From Pontimonas sp. (GTDB taxonomy: Bacteria; Actinomycetota; Actinomycetes; Actinomycetales; Microbacteriaceae): DNA of 15,125 bases. Each line of letters opens with the position of its first letter. Within the stretch, counting starts at the first letter, position 1. Shown in pieces: positions 5,999-13,043 of this stretch. The stretch is taken from the NCBI GenBank assembly GCA_021741925.1, contig JAIOWW010000017.1, positions 1-15,125 on the forward strand, written 5' to 3'. The notes beneath the pieces are model-generated. The model searched no databases and was not told the DNA's origin. It saw nothing but the letters and a program-made list of their open reading frames with translations. The position numbers were made by a program, and so were the translations under genes.

Positions 5999-7125
5999 TG
6001 GGCGCAAACCCCTTCTGGATACACGACCCCACCACCGTGACGGTCTGTGATGAGTTTGTGTATGCATTGGTGGTGACGCTCGATCGTCAAGCGGTGGCGG
6101 TGACTTCTATCTGGTCTGATCTCGCCCCTAGGGAGAACCCCGGAGCGTCCGTTTTCGAGATACCCATCCTTCCTCCGATAGAGCTCAGTTGGGCGCGAAA
6201 GGCACTCGGTGCGACGCTGGATGATCTCCAGTGGCTCCGCGGTTCGCTCCTCGCTTACGCGCAGGACACCGCACATCAAGAGCGTGCGGGGGCGCTGGCT
6301 TGGGCCGAGCCTGCAGAGCGTGCGCTGGCGCTGGGAGTGTCACTGGCGGCTGGCGGTGATGTTGAGGGAGCGCTGGGTTCCAACCCGATTGCTCACGCTG
6401 CTCAGACGGTTGGGGGCGCAATCCCTCCAATACACGAGGTGGTGGTGAGCGAATCTTTGGGAAATCCCGTAATGGCCCAAGCCCCTCGATCTCTGGCTGA
6501 TCGCGTCGCGCGCATTCCCGAGACAGATACCCCTATCCGCATCGAACGGTACGTCGATGACGACGGAAATGCCCACTCGGAGGTGTATATCGCGGGAACC
6601 CATGACTGGGGCATGGGCACATCGGCGGAACCGTTCGACATGAACAGCAATATTGCACTCGTGGCCGGAATCCCGGCGGCATCCCTCATCGGCGTTCAGA
6701 GCGCAATGGCTCGGGCGGGTATCAGGCACGGGGAGAAGGTGACCTTCACGGGTCATTCTCAAGGGGGCATCATTGCTGCTCGCCTTGCGGAGTCCGGAAC
6801 GTATCGAACGACCGGGCTCGTTGTGGTGGGTTCACCTACCGGAACACTCAGCACCAACGGTCGCTATCCCGCGCTAGCACTGCGTCACACAGATGATGTC
6901 GTGCCGCGTTTAGGGGGCAGCGATCGGGGGTCAGGTTTCACCACAATCGAGAGACACAGCAGTAGTTCCTTCGGGGATGTCGCCGGCGCGCATGAGAAGT
7001 CGGGGTATCTACAGATGGCCAAAGACCTTGATTCTTCGCCGGCGGCACCGCACCTTCCCGAGATACCCACGCCGTCAGGGACGACTGAGGCACGCGTCTT
7101 TAGCGCACGTCGCGCTACCGGCTAG
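5998..7125 (+). CDS. Helical N-domain fused to alpha/beta serine hydrolase
   Basis: The 375-residue protein is of unknown specific function. Residues 1 to about 140 are mostly helical, with Trp-rich segments (IWSDLA, LSWARKALG, DLQWLRGSLLAYAQD). The C-terminal part looks like an alpha/beta hydrolase: strand KVTFTGHSQGG forms a nucleophile elbow with Ser254 in GHSQG, VVVGSPTG is the next strand, candidate acid Asp299/Asp300 sits in HTDDVVPR, and candidate His332 in GAHEKSGYL. An esterase or lipase-like activity is therefore plausible; the substrate is unknown. No signal peptide or membrane helix is apparent. ATG 5998 overlaps the previous stop, with GGGAG (5985-5989) 8 bases upstream; a TTG one codon earlier is less likely. 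The layout recalls actinobacterial proteins that join a secretion-type helical head to a serine hydrolase (PE/PPE hydrolases), but that is analogy only. Confidence 0.75.
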   Translation: MGANPFWIHDPTTVTVCDEFVYALVVTLDRQAVAVTSIWSDLAPRENPGASVFEIPILPPIELSWARKALGATLDDLQWLRGSLLAYAQDTAHQERAGALAWAEPAERALALGVSLAAGGDVEGALGSNPIAHAAQTVGGAIPPIHEVVVSESLGNPVMAQAPRSLADRVARIPETDTPIRIERYVDDDGNAHSEVYIAGTHDWGMGTSAEPFDMNSNIALVAGIPAASLIGVQSAMARAGIRHGEKVTFTGHSQGGIIAARLAESGTYRTTGLVVVGSPTGTLSTNGRYPALALRHTDDVVPRLGGSDRGSGFTTIERHSSSSFGDVAGAHEKSGYLQMAKDLDSSPAAPHLPEIPTPSGTTEARVFSARRATG

Positions 7126-7541
7126 CGGCGCTTGCCGACAAATGGCCGCAAAACCATGCCGATAATCCAGCTAGAGAGGCTCAGTACGAGCGCTCCGATG
7201 ATTCCCCAATAGAAGTCTTGGACAAAAAGCCCGAAGCCCAACCATTCCGACACCAGCGTCACCAGCAACAGCAGAAGGGCATTGACGACGAGCGCAATGA
7301 GCCCCAGCGTGAGGACATAAAGCGGGAAGGCAACAATCCGAATCGCGTTGCCGACAATGCCGTTGATGAGACCAAATACGAACGCAATGAACACGTAACT
7401 CACCAGGAGCTCGAGGCTCGGCCCACCAGCAATTACGGGCTCACCTTCGGCGTAAGCAACCATGGTGAGACCGGGAACAATCCACACGGCAATGGCGAGC
7501 GCCAGCGAATTGACAATAAGTCGAATGAGAAAACGAAGCAT
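7122..7541 (-). CDS. Four-helix membrane protein, phage holin family (PF04020-like)
   Basis: The 139-residue integral membrane protein has four hydrophobic segments: a first helix SLALAIAVWIVPGL, then VSYVFIAFVFGLINGIVGN, FPLYVLTLGLIALVVNALLLLLVTLV and WGIIGALVLSLSSWIIGMVLRPF. The second segment with its GLINGIVG motif, followed by PLYVLTLGLIALVVNALLL, is typical of the widespread bacterial 'phage holin family, mycobacterial 4 TMS' proteins. Despite the name, these are usually chromosomal and have no demonstrated lytic role, and no phage genes are near. It is convergent with the hydrolase gene, and the two stops share the palindrome CTAG (7122-7125). There is no clear ribosome binding site; a -10-like hexamer 6 bases before the ATG suggests a leaderless mRNA. 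Confidence 0.85.
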   Translation of the reverse strand: MLRFLIRLIVNSLALAIAVWIVPGLTMVAYAEGEPVIAGGPSLELLVSYVFIAFVFGLINGIVGNAIRIVAFPLYVLTLGLIALVVNALLLLLVTLVSEWLGFGLFVQDFYWGIIGALVLSLSSWIIGMVLRPFVGKRR

Positions 7542-7547
7542 GGTCTA

Positions 7548-7577
7548 ACTATGCCCGCTCTCTGTGTCGCGCGCCAA
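7548..7577 (-). promoter_or_regulatory. Candidate leaderless promoter of the holin-family gene
   Basis: On the minus strand TTGGCG (7577-7572) and CATAGT (7553-7548) are spaced by 18 bases, and 6 bases separate the -10 from the ATG at 7541. Transcription would start at or next to the start codon, consistent with the missing ribosome binding site. Confidence 0.5.
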
Positions 7578-7652
7578 CGGTGTCCCTGAGGAACATCATT
7601 CTGAGCTTCCCGTTGTGCTCTATCAATGGCTCGCGGGAAAGAAGCCCCCCGC

Positions 7653-7658
7653 TAGATT
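7653..7658 (+). promoter_or_regulatory. Candidate -10 element of a leaderless bkd transcript
   Basis: TAGATT fits the TAnnnT pattern and ends 6 bases before the bkdA ATG at 7665, which has no ribosome binding site. No good -35 hexamer is visible at 16-18 bases upstream, so this is a moderate call. Confidence 0.5.
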
Positions 7659-7664
7659 AGAGCC

Positions 7665-8783
7665 ATGCCCTTCACCGATGCGACTGTGCGCCTTGTCGCA
7701 CCAGACGGGCAGCTCGTTCACACGGATCGCAACGAGATTTATCACCAGGCGATCGCGCACCTGACAGAGGCGGAACTTCTCGAGTTCTACCGAGTCATGA
7801 CTGTGGTGCGTCGCTTCGATGTGGAGGCGGGAAACCTCCAGAGGCAGGGCCAAATGGCTCTCTGGGTTCCCAGCATCGGTCAAGAAGCTGCGCAGGTGGG
7901 TTCTGGGTTTGCCACCCGCCCTCAAGACAACATTTTCCCTGCTTATCGGGAGCACTCCGTCGCGTACCTCAAGGGTCTTGACCTTCTCGACATCATTCGT
8001 ATGTTGCGCGGAGTCACGAACGGTGGGTGGGACCCTAAGACTTCTCAGAACTTCCATCTCTACACCCTGGTCATTGGATCGCACACGCTGCACGCCACGG
8101 GTTACGCGATGGGTATCGGATTTGATGGCAAGTGTGGGTCGGGCGACCTCGAATCTGATGAAGCCGTCTTGGTGTATTTCGGGGATGGCGCCACAAGTCA
8201 GGGTGACACCAATGAGGCCATGATTTTTGCCCAGAGTTACCAAACACCGCAGGTCTTCTTCTTACAAAACAATCACTGGGCTATTTCTGTTCCCGTCCGG
8301 GTTCAATCCCGGACCCCATTGTTTGAGCGCGCAGCCGGCTTCGGCCTTCCCAGTGTTCAGATTGACGGCAACGACGTGTTGATGAGTTATGCGGCCACTC
8401 GTTTGTCCATGGACGCCGCCCGCTCAGGTCAAGGCCCACATTTCATCGAGGCATTGACTTATCGCATTGGCGCACACACCACCAGCGATGACCCCACCAA
8501 GTATCGGGATGAGGACGAGCTAGCGTTTTGGCAAGCGCACGACCCCATCGATCGTTACCGCTCCTACCTCCAGGGTCTTGGGGTTCAGGAAAGCTTCTTC
8601 GAGCAAGTCGCTACTGAGGCCGAGGACTATGCCGCTGACATTCGTCAGCGGACTCTCGCGCTCGAGTCGCCCCCGATGGCGGAGATTTTCCAGCACGTTT
8701 TCACTGACCCCCACCCCGTTGTTGAGGCGGAGCACGGAGCCCTCGAGGCTTATATGGCGTCCTTCGAGGAGGCCAGCGAATGA
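7665..8783 (+). CDS. bkdA: Branched-chain 2-oxoacid dehydrogenase E1 alpha subunit
   Basis: E1alpha, with E1beta, uses thiamine diphosphate to decarboxylate 2-oxoacids and transfer the acyl group to the lipoyl arm of E2. The 372-residue protein has the thiamine diphosphate motif GDG (173-175) ending in NN (202-203): YFGDGATSQGDTNEA then FFLQNNHWAIS. It also shows NLQRQGQMALW and GQEAAQVG near the N-terminus, and the phosphorylation-loop equivalent YRIGAHTTSDDPTKYRDE. These stretches closely resemble mycobacterial BkdA (Rv2497c, earlier called PdhA), so branched-chain 2-oxoacids from Leu, Ile and Val are the likely substrates, though pyruvate cannot be excluded by sequence. It is first in a three-gene operon and overlaps bkdB by ATGA. 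The start lacks a ribosome binding site and looks leaderless. Confidence 0.92.
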   Translation: MPFTDATVRLVAPDGQLVHTDRNEIYHQAIAHLTEAELLEFYRVMTVVRRFDVEAGNLQRQGQMALWVPSIGQEAAQVGSGFATRPQDNIFPAYREHSVAYLKGLDLLDIIRMLRGVTNGGWDPKTSQNFHLYTLVIGSHTLHATGYAMGIGFDGKCGSGDLESDEAVLVYFGDGATSQGDTNEAMIFAQSYQTPQVFFLQNNHWAISVPVRVQSRTPLFERAAGFGLPSVQIDGNDVLMSYAATRLSMDAARSGQGPHFIEALTYRIGAHTTSDDPTKYRDEDELAFWQAHDPIDRYRSYLQGLGVQESFFEQVATEAEDYAADIRQRTLALESPPMAEIFQHVFTDPHPVVEAEHGALEAYMASFEEASE

Positions 8784-9754
8784 CCGATTTCCCTCTCGCT
8801 AAAGCCATCACGGAAGGGCTGAAAGCCGCGATGTCCCAGGACCCGTCGGTGATGTTGATGGGTGAGGACATTGCTCAACTCGGTGGAGTGTTCCGCGTCA
8901 CGGAGGGACTCCAAGAAGAATTTGGCCCCAACCGAGTGATTGATACTCCCTTGGCGGAGTCGGGGATTGTGGGAACGGCGATTGGTCTGGCCATGCGCGG
9001 ATACCGGCCGGTCTGTGAAATCCAGTTCGATGGTTTTGTCTACCCGGCATTTGACCAAATCGTCACCCAGTTGGCGAAGCTCACTGCTCGTCACGAAGGA
9101 ACACAGTCTTTCCCGGTGGTTATCCGGATTCCCTATGGCGGACACATCGGTGCAGTGGAGCATCACCAGGAGAGCCCGGAGGCCTATTTTGCTCACACCG
9201 CAGGTCTTCGTGTGGTGTCTCCTGCGACCCCGCACGACGCGTACTGGTTGATTCAGGATGCGATTGCCTCGAATGACCCGGTCATTTATCTTGAGCCAAA
9301 GAGTCGCTACTGGCACAAAGGGCCGATCGACACGACTGCTTCCGGTGCTCAGATGGGTCAGGCTCGAGTGGTCCGCCAGGGTAGCGATGTGACGGTCATT
9401 GGTCACGGCGCCATGGTCAGTGTGATGCACCAGGCTGCAGAGATTGCGCAGAGCGAGGGTGTGAGCCTTGAGTTGATCGACCTGCGCTCGCTGTCCCCCA
9501 TTGATTACGACACGATTCTCGACTCTGTTCGCCGCACCGGTCGCGCCATTGTGGCGCAAGAAGCGCCGGGCAATGTCAGTGTGGGTAGCGAAATCGCTGC
9601 AACTCTCACGGAGAAAGCGTTCTATGTGATGGAGGCGCCAGTTCTGCGGGTGAGTGGGTTCAATACCCCCTTCCCACCCGCGAGACTCGAGTCTCTCTAT
9701 CTCCCCGATGCGGACCGCATACTTGACGCCGTGGATAGAAGCCTGGCTTACTGA
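8780..9754 (+). CDS. bkdB: Branched-chain 2-oxoacid dehydrogenase E1 beta subunit
   Basis: E1beta completes the alpha2beta2 decarboxylase with BkdA. The 324 residues match the usual length. Family landmarks are LMGEDIAQLGGVFRVTEGL (about 25-43), TPLAESGIVGTAIGLAMRGYRPVCEIQF (the conserved glutamate region facing thiamine diphosphate), IRIPYGGHIGAVEHHQESPEAYFAHTAGLRVVSPATPHDA (conserved His pair and monovalent-cation region), and the C-terminal transketolase-like domain with LIDLRSLSPIDYDTI. ATG 8780 overlaps the bkdA stop, with a perfect AGGAGG (8767-8772) 7 bases upstream, so the subunits should be made in equal amounts. A 23-base gap leads to bkdC. No lipoamide dehydrogenase (E3) gene is in the window, so E3 is presumably shared with other complexes. 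Confidence 0.94.
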   Translation: MTDFPLAKAITEGLKAAMSQDPSVMLMGEDIAQLGGVFRVTEGLQEEFGPNRVIDTPLAESGIVGTAIGLAMRGYRPVCEIQFDGFVYPAFDQIVTQLAKLTARHEGTQSFPVVIRIPYGGHIGAVEHHQESPEAYFAHTAGLRVVSPATPHDAYWLIQDAIASNDPVIYLEPKSRYWHKGPIDTTASGAQMGQARVVRQGSDVTVIGHGAMVSVMHQAAEIAQSEGVSLELIDLRSLSPIDYDTILDSVRRTGRAIVAQEAPGNVSVGSEIAATLTEKAFYVMEAPVLRVSGFNTPFPPARLESLYLPDADRILDAVDRSLAY

Positions 9755-9777
9755 TGGCTAGCGCGTAAGGAGCAACC

Positions 9778-11094
9778 GTGTCGCACTTTACTTTTCCTTT
9801 GCCCGATGTTGGCGAGGGTTTGACCGAGGCCGAAATCGTGAGCTGGCGGGTCAAGCCGGGTGACGAGGTCGCAGTTAACCAGGTTGTCTGCGAAATTGAG
9901 ACCGCAAAGTCACTCGTTGAATTGCCTTCTCCTTTCCATGGAGTAGTCAAGGAGCTCCTGGTGAGCGAGGGCGACACAGTCCAGGTTGGAACTCCCATCA
10001 TCAGCGTGGAAGGCGACGGTGCTGATTCGTCACCCGACACGGGCGTAACGGATGCTGTCGGTGACGCCGAGAGCAGTGTCACCCACGAGGCGGCTGAACC
10101 CAAGAACCTCGTCGGGTATGGCACAGGCCCCTCCACTCCGACATCTCGGCGCAAGCGCGCCCAGGCTCCTGCGGACGCTCCGGTGGTCACGCCTGCGCCA
10201 GCCCAGAGGTCAGACCTTCCGCTCGCAGATTCGAGTCCCGTGATCGCTAAGCCTCCGATTCGTAAGTTGGCGAAAGACCTGGGCGTGAGCCTGGAGGCTG
10301 TCACGGGAAGCGGCATTGGTGGAGAGATCCTTCGCGATGATGTGATTCGTCACGCCGGACAGGCAACGGTGTTTCGCAATCTGGAGACCCCCGAGTGGCC
10401 CGAGAACAGAGAAGACCGCATCCCGGTCAAGGGTGTTCGCAAAGCTATTGCCCAGGCAATGGTCAAGAGCATGTTCAGCGCCCCACACGTCTCAGTATTT
10501 GTGGATGTCGATGCCACAAGGACGATGGACTTTGTCAAGCGCTTGAAGGCGTCGCCCGATTTTGCCGGGATTAAAGTGTCGCCTCTGTTGGTCATGGTGA
10601 AAGCCATGATCTGGGCGGTTCAGCGAAACCCCACGGTGAACTCGACCTGGACGGAGGAAGAGATCATCGTCCACCACTTCGTCAATATGGGTGTCGCCGC
10701 AGCAACGCCGCGTGGCCTCATTGTTCCTAACGTCAAGGAGGCTCAATCGTTGAGTCTTCGCGACTTAGCCATGGCGTTGGAGAAACTCACGGTGACGGCT
10801 CGGGAGGGGAAGACCACTCCTGAGGATATGTCGGGGGGAACAATCACAATTACCAACTTGGGGTCGTTCGGCGTAGACACGGGAACTCCGATCTTGAACC
10901 CGGGTGAGGTCACCATTGTTGCCTTGGGCACGATCAAACCGAAGCCCTGGGTGGTCAATGGTGAAATTCGAGCCCGCATGGTGACCACCGTGGCGGCAAG
11001 TTTCGACCATCGAGTCGTGGATGGTGATGTCGCGAGCAAGTTTGTGGCCGATGTCGCCGCGGTCATGGAGGAGCCCGCTCTGCTCCTTGATTGA
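9778..11094 (+). CDS. bkdC: Dihydrolipoamide acyltransferase E2
   Basis: E2 is the structural core of the complex and transfers the acyl group from lipoate to CoA. The 438 residues contain one lipoyl domain (about 1-79, with the lipoylated Lys44 in EIETAKSLVELPSP), an Ala/Pro/Ser/Thr-rich linker (about 80-155), an E1/E3-binding domain (about 156-193, PPIRKLAKDLGV then GSGIGGEILRDDV), and the catalytic acyltransferase domain (about 210-438) with active-site motif DHRVVDG (His411, Asp415). A single lipoyl domain fits actinobacterial branched-chain enzymes. GTG 9778 is supported by AAGGAG at 9767-9772 with 5 bases of spacing. It is the last gene of the bkd operon. No terminator follows: the znuA control site begins 4 bases after the stop. 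Confidence 0.94.
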   Translation: MSHFTFPLPDVGEGLTEAEIVSWRVKPGDEVAVNQVVCEIETAKSLVELPSPFHGVVKELLVSEGDTVQVGTPIISVEGDGADSSPDTGVTDAVGDAESSVTHEAAEPKNLVGYGTGPSTPTSRRKRAQAPADAPVVTPAPAQRSDLPLADSSPVIAKPPIRKLAKDLGVSLEAVTGSGIGGEILRDDVIRHAGQATVFRNLETPEWPENREDRIPVKGVRKAIAQAMVKSMFSAPHVSVFVDVDATRTMDFVKRLKASPDFAGIKVSPLLVMVKAMIWAVQRNPTVNSTWTEEEIIVHHFVNMGVAAATPRGLIVPNVKEAQSLSLRDLAMALEKLTVTAREGKTTPEDMSGGTITITNLGSFGVDTGTPILNPGEVTIVALGTIKPKPWVVNGEIRARMVTTVAASFDHRVVDGDVASKFVADVAAVMEEPALLLD

Positions 11095-11096
11095 TT

Positions 11097-11126
11097 TTGA
11101 CAATCATTCTCATTAAGGTCTAGTCT
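11097..11126 (+). promoter_or_regulatory. znuA promoter, leaderless
   Basis: A perfect TTGACA -35 (11097-11102) and TAGTCT -10 (11121-11126, TAnnnT type) are separated by 18 bases. Seven bases separate the -10 from the znuA ATG at 11134, and no ribosome binding site is present, so the transcript is probably leaderless. The -35 lies inside the Zur palindrome. Confidence 0.75.
11098..11112. promoter_or_regulatory. Zur operator (7-1-7 palindrome)
   Basis: TGACAATCATTCTCA is a 15-base inverted repeat with one mismatched pair (positions 4 and 12). It has the TGAnAATnATTnTCA form of Zur/Fur-family boxes, particularly actinobacterial Zur. It overlaps five of six bases of the perfect -35, so bound Zur would exclude RNA polymerase. 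A Zur homologue is encoded as the fourth gene of the same unit. Confidence 0.8.
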
Positions 11127-11133
11127 TGACCTC

Positions 11134-12201
11134 ATGAGACCTTCACTTCTTGTCGCCGGCGCAGCCGCTACCGTCCTTGTCCTCGCTTCGTGTTCTCCGA
11201 GCACTCAAGGTGAGATAGCGGATGACTCTGCAGAGACTTCTCCCACCACCGCACAAGCGCAGGACGCTCCCTCAGTAGTGGTCACGACAACTGTGCTGGG
11301 CAATGTGGTGGGAGAGATTCTTACCTGTGCTCTGGGTGATGATTCGTCGATGATGGTCCTGATGCCTCTGGGTGCCGACCCCCACGACTTCCAAGCATCC
11401 TCAGCTCAGGTGGCGCTCATGGCGAGCGCGGACCTTGTCGTGGCTAACGGCTTGGGGTTGGAAGAGGGAGTTGTGGATGCCATCGAAAACGTTGAGGCAG
11501 ATGGCGTCTCTGTGCTCGAAATTGCAGCCCTAGTCGACCCCCTGCCCTTCGGAGAAGAGCACGAGGAAGTGCACTCTGAGGAAGAGTCCCACGATGACCA
11601 CGGGCACGAGGATGAACTGGCCGACGAGGAAGAGCACTCTGATGAAGAGTCTCACGACGATCACGGCCACGGCGATTTTGATCCCCACTTCTGGTTCGAC
11701 ATGGAACGCATGGCACTGGCCGCAGAACTGATTGGTGCCGAGCTTGCGGTGAACGGTGACGAGAGCTTTGCTTCCTGTGGTGAGAGCGTCGCAGCAGACA
11801 TTCGGGCTACTGAAGTCCTCGTCGCCGACGCCCTGGGGAGCGTCCCTGACGCCAACCGGGTCCTCGTGACCGATCACGATGCACTCGGGTACCTCGCAGA
11901 GCGTTACGACTACGAGGTAGTCGGGGTGGTAATTCCGGGCGGTTCAACCTTGGGTGATCCCAACTCGAGCGAGCTTGCTGCATTGGTCGACACCATCAAC
12001 GATGAGGGAGTGAGGGCGATTTTTGGGAACACGGCCGACTCCACTGCACTTCTCGAGACTCTCGCTGCTGAGGTGGGAGGCGATGTTCAGGTTGTTGAGC
12101 TCTTCGTGGGAAGTCTGGGCGGCCCGGGTTCGGGAGCGGAAAGCTATCAAGAGATGATGACGACCAACGCAACACGGATAGCTTCAGCGCTGGCAGACTG
12201 A
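11134..12201 (+). CDS. znuA: Zinc ABC transporter, substrate-binding lipoprotein
   Basis: This protein captures zinc outside the membrane and delivers it to the permease. The 355 residues begin with a lipoprotein signal peptide with lipobox LASC (17-20), so mature Cys20 is lipidated. The cluster A-I fold follows, with probable metal-ligand histidines at ADPHDF (His84), DPHFWFD (His185) and TDHDALGYLAERY (His248). Between the first two lies a flexible His/Asp/Glu loop (about 141-180) built from a duplicated 21-residue unit with HDDHGH twice; such loops in zinc-specific binding proteins collect Zn(II). Cys65 and Cys215 could form a disulfide. The His loop, Zur box and downstream zur favour zinc over manganese. 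ATG 11134 fits the leaderless promoter. The permease gene starts 5 bases after the stop. Confidence 0.92.
   Translation: MRPSLLVAGAAATVLVLASCSPSTQGEIADDSAETSPTTAQAQDAPSVVVTTTVLGNVVGEILTCALGDDSSMMVLMPLGADPHDFQASSAQVALMASADLVVANGLGLEEGVVDAIENVEADGVSVLEIAALVDPLPFGEEHEEVHSEEESHDDHGHEDELADEEEHSDEESHDDHGHGDFDPHFWFDMERMALAAELIGAELAVNGDESFASCGESVAADIRATEVLVADALGSVPDANRVLVTDHDALGYLAERYDYEVVGVVIPGGSTLGDPNSSELAALVDTINDEGVRAIFGNTADSTALLETLAAEVGGDVQVVELFVGSLGGPGSGAESYQEMMTTNATRIASALAD
11561..11670 (+). repeat. Internal duplication coding the His-rich loop of ZnuA
   Basis: Bases 11561-11607 and 11624-11670 (47 bases each) are near-identical with a period of 63 bases (21 codons) and about six differences, many of them in third codon positions. 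Both copies encode an acidic stretch ending SHDDHGH. The offset is a multiple of three, so the frame is preserved. Confidence 0.75.
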
Positions 12202-12206
12202 GCACT

Positions 12207-13043
12207 GTGGAGTGGTGGTTAGCGCCTTTTGAGCTGGGATTTCAGCAGCGTGCGCTGATAGGTGGCATGCTTGCCGCCCTCATGGCCTCCACTGTGGGGA
12301 CCTGGTTAGTGCTCCGAGGAATGAGTTTCTTCGGTGACGCTTTCGTCCACGGTGTCATCCCGGGAGTGGCTGCTGCGGTCGTCCTTGACATTAACCCGCT
12401 CCTGGGGGCTGCCGTGGCGGCAGCGATCATGGTGTTCGCGATTGAGTTGGTGCAACGCAAGACCGTGCTCGGCGAGGATACTTCCATTGGACTGTTGTTT
12501 GTCGGAATGCTGGCACTGGGTGTGGTCATTATTTCCCGATTGGATTCCTACTCGGGCAGCCTTACCAGCATCCTGTTTGGGGATGCGCTCGGCGTTACCT
12601 GGAGCGATATTGCTGGGCAGTTAGTGGTCCTCGGGATTGTGGTAATCGTGTCCATCGTCCTCTATCGCCCTCTCATTGCGTTAAGTCTCTCCAGGGACAA
12701 GGCGGAGCTCCTCGGGATGCGCCCGGGGCTTGCGCATGCCGCTTTGCTGGTGTTGATTGCTCTCGCTGTGATTGGGAGCTACCAATCGGTAGGAACGCTC
12801 CTGGTCTTTGGTCTTCTTGTTGGTCCGCCCGCTGCTGCAAGCCTGCTCTCTCGAACCATCTCCCGCATGATGCTGATTGCCGCGGTGATTGGTGTGCTTT
12901 CTGTCTGGATCGGGCTCACCATTAGTTACTACTGGGGCACGGCCGCCTCGGCAACGATGGCGCTGGTGCCGATTGTCCTGTTCTTCGCTGTCTTGACAGT
13001 GAAGAACATTGTCGAATCCGCGAGAGCGCGGGTGAGCGCATGA
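12207..13043 (+). CDS. znuB: Zinc ABC transporter, permease
   Basis: The 278-residue membrane permease of the ABC-3 (ZnuB/TroC) family forms the zinc channel with the ZnuC ATPase dimer. It has about eight or nine hydrophobic helices. Family landmarks are the N-terminal LVLRGMSFFGDAFVHGVIPGVA (about 34-55, matching the 'MSLMGDALSHAVLPGV' motif), GEDTSIGLLFVGMLALGVVI, SGSLTSILFGDALGVTW, and the cytoplasmic coupling region near LLGMRPG with AVIGSYQSVGTLLVFGLLVGPPAAA after it. GTG 12207 follows the znuA stop by 5 bases; the ribosome binding site is weak, so translation probably depends on ribosomes finishing znuA. It overlaps znuC by ATGA (13040-13043). Confidence 0.92.
   Translation: MEWWLAPFELGFQQRALIGGMLAALMASTVGTWLVLRGMSFFGDAFVHGVIPGVAAAVVLDINPLLGAAVAAAIMVFAIELVQRKTVLGEDTSIGLLFVGMLALGVVIISRLDSYSGSLTSILFGDALGVTWSDIAGQLVVLGIVVIVSIVLYRPLIALSLSRDKAELLGMRPGLAHAALLVLIALAVIGSYQSVGTLLVFGLLVGPPAAASLLSRTISRMMLIAAVIGVLSVWIGLTISYYWGTAASATMALVPIVLFFAVLTVKNIVESARARVSA

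Noticed and set aside
7122..7541. Prophage or lysis cassette because of the holin-family protein
   Set aside because: Members of this family are widespread chromosomal membrane proteins, and no endolysin, capsid, integrase or attachment repeat is present.
8750..9559. Minus-strand open frame of 269 codons opposite bkdB
   Set aside because: bkdB on the plus strand is unambiguous; the antisense translation looks like random Arg/His-rich sequence.
7665..11094. Pyruvate dehydrogenase assignment for the three-gene dehydrogenase operon
   Set aside because: The E1alpha and overall gene set resemble mycobacterial BkdABC more closely; pyruvate remains possible but is not the preferred call.
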